NCBI GenBank assembly: GCA_030688315.1
Contig: JAUYIT010000025.1
Location: 1-41,859, forward strand
DNA length: 41,859 bases
From: Candidatus Komeilibacteria bacterium
Lineage (GTDB): Bacteria > Patescibacteriota > Patescibacteriia > UBA1558 > UBA10009
Reading direction: 5' to 3'
Shown: positions 1 to 8,876 of the stretch, one piece after another
Layout of the letters: each line of letters begins with the position of its first letter
Position numbering within the stretch: the stretch's first letter is position 1
Program-made: the position numbers and the translations under genes
The notes under the pieces: generated by a model
Seen by the model: the letters and a program-made list of their open reading frames with translations, nothing else
Databases searched by the model: none
What the model was told of the DNA's origin: nothing

Positions 1-845
1 GATCTTAATCGTTCGCCGACTTTATATACCAGCTTGGCTAAAATTTTAGAGAGGTAATTTTTATCCTTGGTCCACTTGGGCAAACAATAGGAGTGGCCGA
101 TGGACTTTCTGGGAGCAACCGTTAGCGCATCCTTGTGGCCCAATTCCAAACCGTTAACCTTGTGCCACAAATAATAACCCTGCTTGCCTAAGGCCCGCAT
201 TAGGTTTTCCACAGGAAATCTTCGCAACTGAAAGATAGTGGTAATGCCTAATAAGTTAAGCCGACGGCCGATAGCCGGGCCAATGCCCCAAACGTCAATC
301 AATTTATAACCATGATAGGCCCGGTCCAAATCATCGGCCAAAGCGATGATTTTGGTGTTATCCACACCGGCCGTATCCGAAGCAAACTTAGCTAAAAAAC
401 GGGTGAACGAAAGCCCGATAGCGCACTTTAACCAGCAGCCGACTTCGGTCTTGATGCGTTGCCTAATGGCGGCGGCAATTTTGAGCGCCTGGTTAAAATC
501 AGCGGTTACCACCGACAAATCCAAAAAGGCCTCATCAATACTGTACGGCTCAAAATTGCCGCCGTATTCTTGCATAATTTTAAAAAAACGCCTGGTAACG
601 GCGCGGTACTTATTGGGATCATTTTCCAATAAAATAACTTTGGGGCAAATCTTTTTGGCTTCAAAAACCCGACAGCCGGTTTTAATGCCCAATTTTTTGG
701 CCTCAATGGACGAAGCCAAAATACAACCGTTTTTAGCCAGATAAGCGCACACGCCAACGGGTTTGCCGCGCAACAACGGATTGGCCTGCTGTTCCACGCT
801 GGCAAAGTACGAATTCATGTCCAAGTGCAGGATAATGCGGCTCAT
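1..845 (-). CDS. dinB: DNA polymerase IV (Y-family), C-terminus cut by window edge
   Basis: Own translation from ATG at 845: MSRIILHLDMNSYFASVEQQANPLLRGKPVGVCAY...YSIDEAFLDLS...; LDMNSYFASVEQ and SIDE catalytic motifs. Absent from the ORF track because it has no stop in the window. Confidence 0.95.
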   Translation of the reverse strand, partial: MSRIILHLDMNSYFASVEQQANPLLRGKPVGVCAYLAKNGCILASSIEAKKLGIKTGCRVFEAKKICPKVILLENDPNKYRAVTRRFFKIMQEYGGNFEPYSIDEAFLDLSVVTADFNQALKIAAAIRQRIKTEVGCWLKCAIGLSFTRFLAKFASDTAGVDNTKIIALADDLDRAYHGYKLIDVWGIGPAIGRRLNLLGITTIFQLRRFPVENLMRALGKQGYYLWHKVNGLELGHKDALTVAPRKSIGHSYCLPKWTKDKNYLSKILAKLVYKVGERLR

Positions 846-946
846 AGATTGGAAGTTAAACTAAAAATAGAAGTCAAAAGCCAGCTGACGGACAATCCGA
901 CTTTTGGCATCTAACTTCTAAATTTGGATAATATGACTGACGTTAA

Positions 947-1225
947 TTATCCTTCGCTGTAAATAGTTTCTAGCATCCACGACAAGTTAAAAGGGTTAAA
1001 GGCGAGTTGGAAGTAGTTGGCCGAGTCCGTGACGGAAAAATGATAAATGGTTTCACGGCCGGTTTGCGAGGTGTGAACCAGATGGACTTTGTCTATCTTG
1101 TACATTTTACGACGCCAAACAAAGAGTTGAGGCGCGATATCGGCTTTTTTAAAGCTGGCAATCACTTCAATGGGTTCGTTAATTTGATCATGCATACTAT
1201 TTAATCTCCAAGCGCCAATTTCCAA
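947..1225 (-). CDS. Hypothetical 92-aa protein between lexA and dinB (resembles DUF6504-type proteins)
   Basis: Intact ORF; EPIEVIASFKKADIAPQLFVWRRKMYKIDKV pattern; true start may be the internal Met (MHDQINEP). Confidence 0.6.
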   Translation of the reverse strand: MEIGAWRLNSMHDQINEPIEVIASFKKADIAPQLFVWRRKMYKIDKVHLVHTSQTGRETIYHFSVTDSANYFQLAFNPFNLSWMLETIYSEG

Positions 1226-1312
1226 ATAAATTACAAATTTTAAGTTACAATTGGAATTTGGATATTGAGATTTGTTTGTATCTTGGAATTTGTTATTTGA
1301 AATTTATATATT
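1205..1312. repeat. AT-rich palindromic intergenic repeat, copy 1
   Basis: AAGCGCCAATTTCCAAATAAATTAC...GGAATTTGGATATTGAGATTTG...GAATTTGTTATTTGAAATT; shared wording with 6781-6891 and 7645-7768. Confidence 0.65.
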
Positions 1313-1925
1313 AAACTGTGGCGAATTTGCGGATAACCGCCCGAACAATCCCCTGAATCAGCGGATCTCTGGCGTAAATGGGCTTCATGGACGGGTTGGC
1401 CGGCTGTAAACGGATGCGGTTGGTTTCACGATAGAACTTTTTTAAGGTAGCGTAAGCGTTATCCAACAAAGCTACTACCACATCGCCATCCCGCGGGCTG
1501 TGATTGCGTTCCACAATCACGTAATCGCCGTCCCAAATACCCTCATCAATCATGGACCGGCCCTTAACCTTTAAAATATAGCTATTATCGGCGTTAGCCA
1601 CAAAATCCGAGGGTATAGCCATAGTTTCGTGCTGTTCCATGGCTTCAATGGGCTCTCCGGCCGTAATTAAGCCCACCAAGGGCAAATCTATGGCTATAGA
1701 GTCACGGTAGGCCGAGAGCATCACCGGTTCCAAAGCCCGCTTTTGATGGATGTTGGCCTTAAGGTAACCTTTTTCTTCCAGCGCCTTAACGTGCTGGTGA
1801 ATGGTGGCCGGAGAAGATACGCCCAAATGATCGGCAATTTCCATATAGCTGGGCGCGTAATCGTTATCTTTTAAATAATAAGTAATAAAATCCAGAATTT
1901 CTTTTTGGCGTTTGCTTAGAGCCAT
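1311..1925 (-). CDS. lexA: LexA repressor (S24 family)
   Basis: N-terminal wHTH (SKRQKEILDFITYYLKDNDYAPS), Ala-Gly cleavage site (LITAGEP), GRSMID Ser and ATLKKF Lys of the autoprotease dyad. Confidence 0.95.
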   Translation of the reverse strand: MALSKRQKEILDFITYYLKDNDYAPSYMEIADHLGVSSPATIHQHVKALEEKGYLKANIHQKRALEPVMLSAYRDSIAIDLPLVGLITAGEPIEAMEQHETMAIPSDFVANADNSYILKVKGRSMIDEGIWDGDYVIVERNHSPRDGDVVVALLDNAYATLKKFYRETNRIRLQPANPSMKPIYARDPLIQGIVRAVIRKFATV

Positions 1926-1983
1926 ACGATTTGATGATTAAGAATTAATTTAGAGTTATCAACAACTCCCTTTTTACTTTTTC

Positions 1984-2012
1984 ATCATACCGAAAATTAA
2001 CCGAAAGTGCAA
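1984..2012 (-). promoter_or_regulatory. Candidate lexA promoter with direct-repeat operator
   Basis: Minus strand TTGCAC-17 nt-TATGAT; the spacer holds the direct repeat TTTCGGT-TAAT-TTTCGGT. Confidence 0.55.
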
Positions 2013-2037
2013 GAACCAGTTTTCCACAGGGCAACAA

Positions 2038-2158
2038 AAAAATTTGCCTCAACTGTCATTGCGAGCCCAGCAGGGCGAAACAACCCCGATGCGCCTACCA
2101 AGTACAGCGGGATTGCTTCGTCGCTTTGCTCCTCGCAATGACGGCTATGGCAAATTTT
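2038..2158. repeat. CATTGCGAG-family palindromic repeat, copy A
   Basis: Core GTCATTGCGAGCCC...CTCGCAATGAC within outer arms AAAAATTTGCC/GGCAAATTTTT. Confidence 0.8.
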
Positions 2159-3421
2159 TTACAGCTCCTCTAGTACAACCCTAACCTCGCTCTCTTTCCC
2201 CTGCCGGGAAATAAGTAAAGTTATTTCTTGACCGCTTTTGTAATCCTGAATCAGCTTGGTTAAAGAATTGCTTTCATCAATATCTTCATTGTTTACTTTT
2301 AAAATAATATCGCCGGCCTTAAGGCCCGCTTTGGCGGCCGGGCTGTTTTCGGCCACGGCCATAATGCTCCTTTTGGCGTCGCCGAGTAATACTGCGCCTT
2401 TAACCCTGTCCTCATTGACTTCCGCGGACAAACCCAAACTTTCGGACAAACCAACATAACTCGCGCCCAAACGGCTGCGCATGACTTTTTCGCTGTTGAC
2501 CAAAAAATTATTGACCGCCGAACGCAAGTAATATGAAGGCACGGCCAGATTGATCAAATCGCGGCCGGAGTTAAACAACAGTCCGGCCACTTCATTTTTG
2601 CCGTTTAGCAGAACCGCGCCGTTATAAACGCCGGGCATATCCTTGGCGATTTTTAAGTAATGATCTATTTTATCGGTAGAGAGCAAAAAATCGGCCGGTT
2701 TTGCTTGATCATGATAGGAAAACTTTTGAATGGAAGTTTTAAGAAGATCGGAACCATGGTTCTGGATGGAATAACGGGCGGTCAGCAAAGAATCGGTCGG
2801 CAAAATGCTGTTTAAGGAAGCGAATTTGACCGGTGAAAGATTTTGAGCGGCAATATGGACCAAAACCAAACCGCTGAATTCATCTTCTATTACCTTATCG
2901 GGCTGATAAACTTTTTTATCGGATAAAACCACGGCGTAATTATTTCCGCCGGCAATGGACTTAGGCGCTAACAGCCAACCATCGCTGGTAACCACCAAAC
3001 CGCTGCCCAAAAAATCCTTTTCCAAATACAACGATTCCAAAATTCCGGCGCCGGCGTCTTTTTTAACCGCGTAAAAACCGACTATCTGTTTGCGAATTTC
3101 GGCAAAAACCTCGCTGTTGCCGCCGCTATCTTCCTTAAGCAAAAATTCCAAATCTAAAACCTTATCGTTATCGGCGGACGGACGGCCGTCAGACCCGAGT
3201 GACGGATAGTCAACCGAAAACCAGCTATCCTGAATTATAGCCGCGCTAAAGCCGCCCAAAACCGAGATGAGTAAAATCAGCAGAAAACTTTTAAAACTTA
3301 ACGTAGCGACGGCGTTGCTGGGACGCTGCATTTGGTGCTGTTGGTAAATATCTTCAAGCAGCGGTCTTTTTTCTGGATTGTTGGTCTGCTTTTCCGGCAG
3401 GACGATTTCTTTTTTGGGCAT
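2159..3421 (-). CDS. HtrA/DegP-like trypsin-fold + PDZ protein, apparently catalytically dead
   Basis: N-terminal TM, GSGLVVTSDGWLL trypsin-like core, C-terminal PDZ (MAVAENSPAAKAGLKAGDIILKVNNEDI); triad positions substituted. Confidence 0.8.
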   Translation of the reverse strand: MPKKEIVLPEKQTNNPEKRPLLEDIYQQHQMQRPSNAVATLSFKSFLLILLISVLGGFSAAIIQDSWFSVDYPSLGSDGRPSADNDKVLDLEFLLKEDSGGNSEVFAEIRKQIVGFYAVKKDAGAGILESLYLEKDFLGSGLVVTSDGWLLAPKSIAGGNNYAVVLSDKKVYQPDKVIEDEFSGLVLVHIAAQNLSPVKFASLNSILPTDSLLTARYSIQNHGSDLLKTSIQKFSYHDQAKPADFLLSTDKIDHYLKIAKDMPGVYNGAVLLNGKNEVAGLLFNSGRDLINLAVPSYYLRSAVNNFLVNSEKVMRSRLGASYVGLSESLGLSAEVNEDRVKGAVLLGDAKRSIMAVAENSPAAKAGLKAGDIILKVNNEDIDESNSLTKLIQDYKSGQEITLLISRQGKESEVRVVLEEL

Positions 3422-3464
3422 AGGACAAAATGATAATTAGTTCCTATTATATCACAAACCAAAT

Positions 3465-3537
3465 GGATATAAAAATATCCGTGAAAATCCGTGTAATAAT
3501 CAGTGTAATCTGTGTTAATAATCCGTGCAATCTGTGT
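3465..3537. repeat. Tandem-like (A)ATCCGTGTAAT units
   Basis: TATCCGTGAAAATCCGTGTAATAATCAGTGTAATCTGTGTTAATAATCCGTGCAATCTGTG. Confidence 0.6.
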
Positions 3538-3540
3538 CTT

Positions 3541-4308
3541 TCAAAACCAACGAGCCGTGACTAAGATCAGCAAAATGAGCACGGCAATGGTCAGCAAATA
3601 ATTTTTTACCCTTGAGCCCGGCCAATGGCGGTTAAGCCGGCTATCCAAACTGACGGTTAAGCCCAGGTAAAACAAGGAAAAAATCAGGCCTTTTAAGTAA
3701 TAAACCAGAGGCAGATTGCCGATGGCCCAAAATATTTCCGCTCCAATTAAAGCGGCCGCGCCGGCGTAAACCGCGGCAGCGCGCCCGGCTGTTATTTTTC
3801 GGTACGTCCAGTCGGAAAAAAAAATCATTACAAAAACAAAGCCGACAATCAGCCAGATATTAAAACTGATAAAATCATGCAAACCAAACAGGCCCGATCC
3901 TAAACAAAAAACCGCCAGACCGGCCAACAGCGGACGCCAGTTAAGCATTTTTTCCTCGGGCAAAAACCGGGCGTGGAAAATTTTAAACAGCCCGTTGTAA
4001 TAAAAAAACATGGTCACCGAAATCATCAGCCACAAACCGATTTTAAACCAATTGTTTTCCAAAAAAACAAACAGCAGTAAAAACCCGGCCGTCAGCATTA
4101 ATCCCTGCCAAATATAAAACCAGCCACCGGCTTCCTCCCCGCTTTTAATCCTTAGCTTGGTTAAGGCCCACAAACTTAAAGCCGCGATGGTTAAGCTAGA
4201 AAAAACCACGTAATAAAAATTAGACCCGGCTAAAAATAACAGGGCAAAAGTGCCGGCAATGGCCACCGGGCTGAATAAGGATAAAATCCTGGCAATTAAA
4301 AGCATCAA
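3541..4308 (-). CDS. Hypothetical polytopic membrane protein
   Basis: 255-aa ORF with many hydrophobic segments. Confidence 0.6.
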   Translation of the reverse strand: MMLLIARILSLFSPVAIAGTFALLFLAGSNFYYVVFSSLTIAALSLWALTKLRIKSGEEAGGWFYIWQGLMLTAGFLLLFVFLENNWFKIGLWLMISVTMFFYYNGLFKIFHARFLPEEKMLNWRPLLAGLAVFCLGSGLFGLHDFISFNIWLIVGFVFVMIFFSDWTYRKITAGRAAAVYAGAAALIGAEIFWAIGNLPLVYYLKGLIFSLFYLGLTVSLDSRLNRHWPGSRVKNYLLTIAVLILLILVTARWF

Positions 4309-4724
4309 AAAATATTAGCTAGAAAAATGGTCAAGCTTGCTGTTAACCAAGCATATTGATCCTTTAATTTTTCAAAACGATTCTTGGCTTCTTCAATATT
4401 AGGCGCGCTTTGATTTAAATCGCCGACCGCGCTAACCAATCCCAAATGCAAATCCTGATACGATTTGGGTACTCTGATGGCAAACAGTTTTTGTTCAAGA
4501 TCAGTTAGAGAAATCTGCTTTTGGCTGTACTGTTCCAGCAAAGCCAAGACCTCGTTTTTATAACTATCTTTTACGCTGGTAAACTGGATCTGGCCGTTTT
4601 GATCAAACAGATTTAGGGCCGCGATGGAACTGTAGGCCTGGCCTTCAAAAAAAGAACTGACCGCCAAAATTGTGGTTAGCGAAAAAAACAGGATGGCTAA
4701 AAATAATATTCTGCCTATTCTCAT
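4305..4724 (-). CDS. Hypothetical membrane-anchored protein
   Basis: Start moved to MRIGRILFLAILFF (ATG at 4724); N- and C-terminal hydrophobic segments; overlaps the next gene by 4 nt. Confidence 0.55.
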   Translation of the reverse strand: MRIGRILFLAILFFSLTTILAVSSFFEGQAYSSIAALNLFDQNGQIQFTSVKDSYKNEVLALLEQYSQKQISLTDLEQKLFAIRVPKSYQDLHLGLVSAVGDLNQSAPNIEEAKNRFEKLKDQYAWLTASLTIFLANIF

Positions 4725-4734
4725 AAGTGTAATG

Positions 4735-5154
4735 CTATTCTTTGGGCTGGTACATGGAACCAATCACCAAACCGGCCAACAAATAATTAAACAAGCCCGA
4801 AATCAGCCAAACCACCACTAATTCTTCCGGCACGGCCATGGTTAGCAACGTCATCATTAAACCAGGCACAATGCCAATAATCCAGATCCAAAAACCGTAC
4901 TGCAAACCCCTGACGGCGCCCGAATCGGGCAAGCCCTTGTAAAAAACGCTGTAAACCAAAGTTAAAATTAAACCAACAACTAAATTAAAAGCCAGATTGT
5001 AAACCCACCAGTTGCCCGACATATCTTTCCACAACGCCGGATCGGAAGTGGCGTACAGTCCGCCGGAGAGCCAGCCCTGCACTCCGCTTAAAACGAACAG
5101 GATAACGCCCGTTAAAATACCGATTTGAAAAATTTTTCCCTGATTATTTTTCAT
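4735..5154 (-). CDS. Hypothetical membrane protein, 139 aa
   Basis: Start moved to MKNNQGKIFQIG (ATG at 5154); several TM segments. The upstream part of the 247-aa track ORF is out-of-frame overlap with 5195-5518. Confidence 0.6.
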   Translation of the reverse strand: MKNNQGKIFQIGILTGVILFVLSGVQGWLSGGLYATSDPALWKDMSGNWWVYNLAFNLVVGLILTLVYSVFYKGLPDSGAVRGLQYGFWIWIIGIVPGLMMTLLTMAVPEELVVVWLISGLFNYLLAGLVIGSMYQPKE

Positions 5155-5194
5155 TTGTTTGTTTTTATTAATTATTAAAACTTTATAAGTTAAG

Positions 5195-5518
5195 TTAAGA
5201 AAAGGCCGAGGCGTCCATTTCCTGCCATTCATCGGCGGGGTCATTCCAGCGGTAAACCTTAAAAGTGTGGGTAAATTCGTCGGGCGAATAAACGTAATCC
5301 ACGCTGGTGGAGCCGCCCGCCCGGTTGGAATAATTGGTTTTTTTATCCAGCACTTTGGGCCGGGTAATCCACTCCACCCGCATTTTTCCGCCCGGACCGT
5401 TAAATTCCAGGGTCTCGGTTTCCTGACGGATCTCTTCGTCCGTTTTGGTAAACTGATTGAACAGTTCAAAACTGTCAATGATTTTCTTTTTTATTTCCTG
5501 CCAGCGGTCAGCGTGCAT
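5195..5518 (-). CDS. Hypothetical protein
   Basis: 107-aa intact ORF, acidic/charged, no recognised motif. Confidence 0.55.
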   Translation of the reverse strand: MHADRWQEIKKKIIDSFELFNQFTKTDEEIRQETETLEFNGPGGKMRVEWITRPKVLDKKTNYSNRAGGSTSVDYVYSPDEFTHTFKVYRWNDPADEWQEMDASAFS

Positions 5519-5528
5519 GGGTTTTGAT

Positions 5529-6773
5529 TTAATTATTCAAATATCTTTTATCCCCTAACTCTTCAGGAAGATAGCTCTGCTCCACCGGTTCTTTAAAATT
5601 TGGATTGTATTTATAATCTTTGCCGTAACCTATTTCTTTCATCAATTTAGTAGGCGCGTTTCTTAAATGCAAAGGTACGGGATAATTGGGCGCGTCTTTA
5701 AGGTCGGCTTGAACTTTTTGATAGGCGGTATATAATTCGTTGCTCTTTTTGGATTTGGCCAAATAAACCACGGCCTGGGCCAAGTTGACGTTGCATTCGG
5801 GCAGACCGATAAACTGACACGCTTGGTAAGCGGCAATGGCCTGAGGCAAAGCCAAGGAATTAGCCAGGCCTATATCTTCGGAAGCAAAGCGGACTAAGCG
5901 CCGGGCAATGTACAAAGGATCTTCCCCTGCTTCCAGCATTCTCCCCAACCAATAAAGTGAAGCGTTGGCGTTTGAGCCGCGCATACTTTTATGCAAAGCC
6001 GAAATAATGTTGTAATGTTCTTCCTCGTTTTTATCGTATAAAAGATGGGATTTTTGCAAGGACTCCTTAACGATTTCTTTGGTGATTTTTATTATACCAT
6101 TTTTTTCGGGCTTTGTCGTGTTGATGGCCAGCTCCAAAGAATTTAGAGCCGTCCGGGCATCGCCGTCAGCCAACTCGGCGATTAAAGTTAGAATATCCGG
6201 CGCGACCTTGGCTTTTAATTTAGCCAGTTGAACATCAGCTTTAAGCGCCTGGCTTAAAATTTGGACTAACTCGGGGGTTTGTAAGCGTTTAAGGATAAAA
6301 ACCCTGGACCTAGAGAGTAGCGGTGAAATAACTTCAAATGATGGATTCTCCGTGGTCGCGCCGATTAAAATGATGGTGCCGTCTTCCACCACCGGTAAAA
6401 AGGCGTCTTGCTGGGCTTTGTTGAACCTGTGGATTTCGTCAATGAATAAAATGGTTTTTTGGCGCTGAAGCTTTTTGCGGTCTTTGGCTAGTTTAACAAT
6501 TTCCCGCACGTCTTTAACTGAACCGCTAACGCCGGAAAAAGGCACAAACACCGCTTTGGTTAAGTTGGCAATAATCCGCGCCAAAGTTGTTTTGCCACAG
6601 CCCGGCGGACCCCAAAAAATTAAAGACGGAATTTCGTCCCGCTCTATCGCCCGCCTTAACATGGCGCCCTGCCCCACAATTTGTTCCTGCCCAAAAAACT
6701 CGGCCAAAGTTTTGGGGCGCGCCCGTTCGGCTAAAGGCAGATCTTTGGTTAAGTTCTGGTCAAAGAGATCCAT
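5529..6773 (-). CDS. rarA: Replication-associated recombination protein A (RarA/MgsA AAA+ ATPase)
   Basis: [17 protein letters not shown], Walker [10 protein letters not shown], Walker [21 protein letters not shown], sensor [11 protein letters not shown]. Confidence 0.95.
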   Translation of the reverse strand: MDLFDQNLTKDLPLAERARPKTLAEFFGQEQIVGQGAMLRRAIERDEIPSLIFWGPPGCGKTTLARIIANLTKAVFVPFSGVSGSVKDVREIVKLAKDRKKLQRQKTILFIDEIHRFNKAQQDAFLPVVEDGTIILIGATTENPSFEVISPLLSRSRVFILKRLQTPELVQILSQALKADVQLAKLKAKVAPDILTLIAELADGDARTALNSLELAINTTKPEKNGIIKITKEIVKESLQKSHLLYDKNEEEHYNIISALHKSMRGSNANASLYWLGRMLEAGEDPLYIARRLVRFASEDIGLANSLALPQAIAAYQACQFIGLPECNVNLAQAVVYLAKSKKSNELYTAYQKVQADLKDAPNYPVPLHLRNAPTKLMKEIGYGKDYKYNPNFKEPVEQSYLPEELGDKRYLNN

Positions 6774-6780
6774 AAAATAC

Positions 6781-6891
6781 AAAACTCAAATCACAATTTC
6801 CAAATAAATCTCAAATAACAAATTACATACGAGTTTGGTTTTTGGAATTTGGAGCTTATTTGGAAATTGGCACTTGGATATTGAAATTTAT
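6781..6891. repeat. AT-rich palindromic intergenic repeat, copy 2
   Basis: ATTTCCAAATAAATCTCAAATAACAAATTAC...GGAATTTGGAGCTTATTTGGAAATTGGCACTTGGATATTGAAATT. Confidence 0.65.
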
Positions 6892-6892
6892 T

Positions 6893-7630
6893 CTAATCAA
6901 CCTTTTTCCATTCCTTAGAATATGACTTACGGAATAAAGCGTACCACAATAGATTCATAAACCAGATAAAAATCATTTTGGGCCAGCCCTCTTTTCTGTA
7001 TCTAATGGGCGTACCGTAAGCCACAAAGTTTTTTAAAACTTGAGTCCGCCCGATTCTGCTTAGCCGCAAAAATAAATCTTGATCCTCGCTGGTAATAAGA
7101 TTTTCGTTATAGCCCTTGATGGTTAAAAACGATTCGCGCCTAACCACCTGCACCCAGCCCATAGCCGTACCCATTCTGATTTTGTTCAGCCCTTTAATGC
7201 CCTTATTAATCATCCATAAATTAAAACGGTCCACATTGGTTTCTTCTTCCGGGAAAAACCTGATTTCCACAGTCAGTCCGACTGTTTTAGCGTCGCCTTC
7301 CAAAACAGTCAGCACCGCCCGCGTAAACTGATCCAAACGGCCAATCACCACGCCGCAATCCATAAAAAACAGATAACGGCCGGTAGCGAGCGACGCGCCC
7401 TTGTTGCGATTTTCGGCAATGGTTTTATTTTTTTCCCCGGGCTGGCGGACGTAAACTTTATCGGCCAGTTCTTGGGCGATTTTAACCGTGTTATCGGTTG
7501 AACCGCCGTCGGCCACAATGATTTCTTTATCCAGCCAGTCCAGCTTTTTTAACTGACGCAAAGTGGGACCAAGATTTTTTTCTTCGTTAAAAACAGGAAT
7601 GATGAAGGAGATTAAAGGTTGGTTGGTCAT
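6893..7630 (-). CDS. Glycosyltransferase family 2
   Basis: SFIIPVFNEEKNLGPTLRQL...EIIVADGGSTDNT. Confidence 0.9.
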   Translation of the reverse strand: MTNQPLISFIIPVFNEEKNLGPTLRQLKKLDWLDKEIIVADGGSTDNTVKIAQELADKVYVRQPGEKNKTIAENRNKGASLATGRYLFFMDCGVVIGRLDQFTRAVLTVLEGDAKTVGLTVEIRFFPEEETNVDRFNLWMINKGIKGLNKIRMGTAMGWVQVVRRESFLTIKGYNENLITSEDQDLFLRLSRIGRTQVLKNFVAYGTPIRYRKEGWPKMIFIWFMNLLWYALFRKSYSKEWKKVD

Positions 7631-7644
7631 ATGTTAAAATGAAA

Positions 7645-7768
7645 TTACACATTCCAAGCGCCAATCTCCAGATAATATTCAAATTTTAAATCTCAAATAA
7701 TAAGATTTATTTTTGTTATTTGTTGTTTGAAATTTTTCTGGAAATTGTAATTTGTTATTTGTTGTTTT
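7645..7768. repeat. AT-rich palindromic intergenic repeat, copy 3
   Basis: CATTCCAAGCGCCAATCTCCAGATAATATTC...TTTCTGGAAATTGTAATTTGTTATTTG. Confidence 0.65.
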
Positions 7769-8450
7769 ATTTCCCGTATCTTCTTTGACGGGAAGCGAAA
7801 TCTTCCAAGGCCTTATCCAATTCATGCTCGGAAAAAGCCGGCCACAAGACCTTGGTAAAATACATTTCACTGTAAACGCTGTGCCACAGTAAAAAACCCG
7901 ACAAGCGCTGTTCACCGGAAGTGCGGATAATTAAATCAGGCAAAGGCATAGCGGGATCATACATAAATTTAGCAAACGATTGTTCGTCAACTTTTTTAAC
8001 CCCGCTGGCGATTGCTTGATTGACCGCGTCAACAATTTCCGGCTGACCGCCATAATTGAGGGCGATATTTAATGTGGCCTTGGTATTATTTTTAGTCAGC
8101 TCCATGGAATCATAACAAAGTTTTTGCAAATCCTTGGGCAGTTGGGTTAACCGGCCGATCATTTTAACCCTAATGCCCTTTTGATGCATTATCTTAATAT
8201 CTTTGGTCAGACCGGTTTTAAGCAAATTCATCAAATAACCCACTTCCTCTTTGCTTCTGTTCCAATTTTCCGTGGAAAAGGCAAATACCGTTAAAACCTT
8301 AATACCGCGTTCCAGGCACCAATCCCCCACTTTTAAGATTTTTTCATAACCGCGCTGATGCCCAAAAAGAGACGGTAAACCGCGCTTTTTGGCCCAGCGC
8401 CGGTTACCATCCATAATTATGGCTAAATGCTTTAAAATCGGTTCATTCAT
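7767..8450 (-). CDS. uppS: Isoprenyl (undecaprenyl) diphosphate synthase
   Basis: HLAIIMDGNRRWAKKRGLPSLFGHQRGYE; FAFSTENWNRS; DLIIRTSGEQRLSGFLLW. Confidence 0.95.
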   Translation of the reverse strand: MNEPILKHLAIIMDGNRRWAKKRGLPSLFGHQRGYEKILKVGDWCLERGIKVLTVFAFSTENWNRSKEEVGYLMNLLKTGLTKDIKIMHQKGIRVKMIGRLTQLPKDLQKLCYDSMELTKNNTKATLNIALNYGGQPEIVDAVNQAIASGVKKVDEQSFAKFMYDPAMPLPDLIIRTSGEQRLSGFLLWHSVYSEMYFTKVLWPAFSEHELDKALEDFASRQRRYGK

Positions 8451-8578
8451 ACATTTCCCCTATTATATCATTTTTGCTCAAAGTTGACAGCATTGTTATC
8501 TTAGTTAAGAATTGACTATTGGCTTAAAAAATGTTAAAAATACAATCTATCGTAAAAATGAAAACATAGGGAGGAAGA

Positions 8579-8809
8579 ATGCTGCTCAAACAGAAAATAT
8601 TACATGCCCTGCTAATCGTCTCAATAGCGGGCATGCTGATCAGCTTTACCTGGTTCATCGGCATGTTAATGTTCCATCTGGACTTTAATTTATGGCCGAT
8701 CATTTTGGCAGTGGGTTCATTTGGTCTTTCCCACTGGTTGCGGTATCACTCTCCAATCAAGGATAGTGAAGCCGTCCAAAAAGCCAGCCAGATCTTGGAG
8801 GGCAAGTGA
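8579..8809 (+). CDS. Hypothetical small membrane protein
   Basis: 76 aa, two hydrophobic segments, strong SD (ggaggaag) before ATG, terminator right after the stop. Confidence 0.65.
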   Translation: MLLKQKILHALLIVSIAGMLISFTWFIGMLMFHLDFNLWPIILAVGSFGLSHWLRYHSPIKDSEAVQKASQILEGK

Positions 8810-8816
8810 CTACAAA

Positions 8817-8854
8817 AGACGGTCTGCGTTTTTACGCCGACCGTCTCTTTTTTT
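8817..8854 (+). terminator. Rho-independent terminator
   Basis: AGACGGTC...GACCGTCT stem followed by CTTTTTTT. Confidence 0.85.
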
Positions 8855-8876
8855 ACTGTATTTTGACAAAACGTTT

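Noticed and set aside
346-744. Plus-strand 132-aa ORF
   Set aside because: Antisense to dinB; no family resemblance. Other antisense ORFs across the window (for example 12364-12729, 37108-37422, 39184-39573) were rejected for the same reason.
506-805. Minus-strand 99-aa ORF in the track
   Set aside because: Out-of-frame overlap with the real dinB reading frame (1-845).
845-945. Inverted repeat GGAAGTTA...AAAAGCC / GACTTTTGGCATCTAACTTCT downstream of the 92-aa ORF
   Set aside because: Only partly complementary and seen once here; too weak to claim as an element.
7679-7915. Minus-strand 78-aa ORF overlapping uppS
   Set aside because: Out of frame with uppS; its C-terminus is the AT-rich repeat.
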